Below are positions 14,749 through 15,648 of a DNA stretch of 15,648 nt, one piece after another. Within the stretch, counting starts at the first letter, position 1; each line of letters opens with the position of its first letter. Origin of the DNA: Dehalococcoidia bacterium (GTDB taxonomy: Bacteria; Chloroflexota; Dehalococcoidia; Dehalococcoidales; Fen-1064); NCBI GenBank assembly GCA_011192055.1, contig DUES01000166.1:1-15648 (forward strand), in the 5' to 3' direction. The notes under the pieces were generated by a model. The model ran no database searches. It had not been told where the DNA came from and worked only from the letters and a program-made list of their open reading frames with translations. The position numbers and the translations under genes were made by a program.

Positions 14749-15648
14749 ATGGCAGGAATGACCGGTTGGAAATCTGCCCTGAAAGCCGACCCCACGGACT
14801 GGCTCATTGAGGATGAAAATCCATCGGTGCGGTACTTCACCCTGGTTGATATTCTTGAGGAACCCGCTGACGGTATCGAAGCAACAACAGCGCGTCGTTC
14901 GATAATGGAAAAAGGTGTTATCCCCCGGATACTGGACAGGCAGAACGATGGCGGCTACTGGGGCAATCCCGAGGACTTCTATGTGCGCGGCAAGTACAGG
15001 GGGACGGTGTGGCAACTCATCATCCTTGCCGAAATGGCAGCAGATGGAGATGACACTCGCATCAGGAAGGCCTGCGAATTTATCATGGAGAAATCACAGG
15101 ACCCGCAGAGCGGCGGGTTTGCCCACAGTTCGGGAAAAGATGGGGCCGGAAATCATGACATGGTTATGCCCTGCCTTACGGCAAATATGGTCTGGAGCCT
15201 GATAAGGCTTGGTTACCTGGATGATGCCAGGGTGCAAAAGGGGATTGACTGGATAACGACATATCAACGTTTTGATGATGGCGAAGGTGAGGCTCCCCGT
15301 GGATGGCCTTACGACAGGTACACGAATTGCTGGGGAAAGCATACCTGTCACATGGGCACGGTAAAGGCGCTCCGGGCGCTTGCTGAAATCCCACCGGAAA
15401 AAAGAACAGATGCAATCAGGAACACTATCAGGGAAGGTTCTGACCACCTGCTCCGGCACCACGTACACAAGAGGAGCCATGCACCGGAACAGGTAGCAAA
15501 TCCCCGGTGGCTGCAGCTCGGGTTTCCGTTATTCTGGCAGATAGATATCCTGGAAATCATTGGGGTATTGGTGAGACTGGGTTATCACGATTCACGTATG
15601 CAGGAAGCAGTTGGCGTGGTTATTTCCAAACAGGATGAGAAGGGACTG
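14749..15648 (+). CDS. partial alpha/alpha-toroid protein (prenyltransferase/squalene-oxidase repeat)
   Basis: The frame is open from ATG 14749 (GGGAG five bases upstream) to the window edge, 300 codons without a stop, so the C-terminus is missing. It shows helical repeats with the Gln/Gly/Trp patterns of terpene-cyclase-like toroids: RQNDGGYWGN (64-73), GTVWQLIILAEM (85-96), QDPQSGGF (117-124), CLTANMVWSLIRLGY (142-156), PRGWPYDRYTNCWGKHTCHMGTVKALRAL (183-211) and RWLQLGFPLFW (253-263). Conserved Cys/His in NCWGKHTCHMG (193-203) could bind a metal. No DxDDTA protonation motif of squalene-hopene cyclase is seen in this part, so calling it a cyclase would be unjustified. It lacks a signal peptide. 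It is divergent from the CoA-transferase operon, and no functional link is evident. Confidence 0.8.
   Translation, partial: MAGMTGWKSALKADPTDWLIEDENPSVRYFTLVDILEEPADGIEATTARRSIMEKGVIPRILDRQNDGGYWGNPEDFYVRGKYRGTVWQLIILAEMAADGDDTRIRKACEFIMEKSQDPQSGGFAHSSGKDGAGNHDMVMPCLTANMVWSLIRLGYLDDARVQKGIDWITTYQRFDDGEGEAPRGWPYDRYTNCWGKHTCHMGTVKALRALAEIPPEKRTDAIRNTIREGSDHLLRHHVHKRSHAPEQVANPRWLQLGFPLFWQIDILEIIGVLVRLGYHDSRMQEAVGVVISKQDEKGL

Noticed and set aside
1..15648. CRISPR array or insertion sequence.
   Set aside because: No regularly spaced repeats and no transposase-like protein in any frame.

Overview
The window holds 13 protein-coding genes, 12 of them on the minus strand, plus two tRNA genes. It suggests an anaerobic bacterium that makes selenoproteins. 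Menaquinone-type formate respiration, abundant CaiB-type CoA-transferases and a squalene-cyclase-like toroid protein are compatible with a Chloroflexota/Dehalococcoidia-like lineage. That placement is inference only: no ribosomal or other taxonomic marker is present.

Right-to-left from 7932 to 148 runs what looks like a self-contained formate-respiration module. In transcription order it holds the catalytic subunit of an FdnG-type formate dehydrogenase with an in-frame UGA (selenocysteine) and a SECIS hairpin behind it; the four-cluster iron-sulfur subunit; the cytochrome b subunit; the maturation protein FdhE; then, after a 230-base gap with its own candidate promoter, tatA, tatB and tatC; the selenium-metabolism protein yedF; and finally selC, the tRNA that reads UGA as selenocysteine. 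The enzyme, its maturation factor, the pore that exports it (its alpha subunit has a twin-arginine signal) and the tRNA needed to translate it are thus consecutive. selA, selB and selD are not in the window. The alpha subunit also has an Asp where the family has the second Cys ligand of its first [4Fe-4S] cluster.

Between the module and the next genes, 7933-8604 is a non-coding, AT-rich stretch with a leader hairpin and a candidate fdnG promoter. It is followed by a plus-strand tRNA-Gly(TCC). A short padR regulator with a good promoter and a direct-repeat operator candidate precedes an MFS transporter, with a 66-base palindromic repeat element between them.

From 14576 down to 10787 lies a second minus-strand operon: two class III CoA-transferases in tandem (the first lacking the catalytic Asp), a small two-helix membrane protein of unknown function and a short-chain dehydrogenase. 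It ends at a very strong intrinsic terminator (10695-10740). The arrangement suggests activation of a carboxylic acid to its CoA ester, then oxidation or reduction of a hydroxy/keto-acyl-CoA; the substrate is unknown. Divergently, from 14749 to the right edge, starts a partial alpha/alpha-toroid (prenyltransferase/squalene-oxidase repeat) gene. Positions 1-147 show no recognisable feature.
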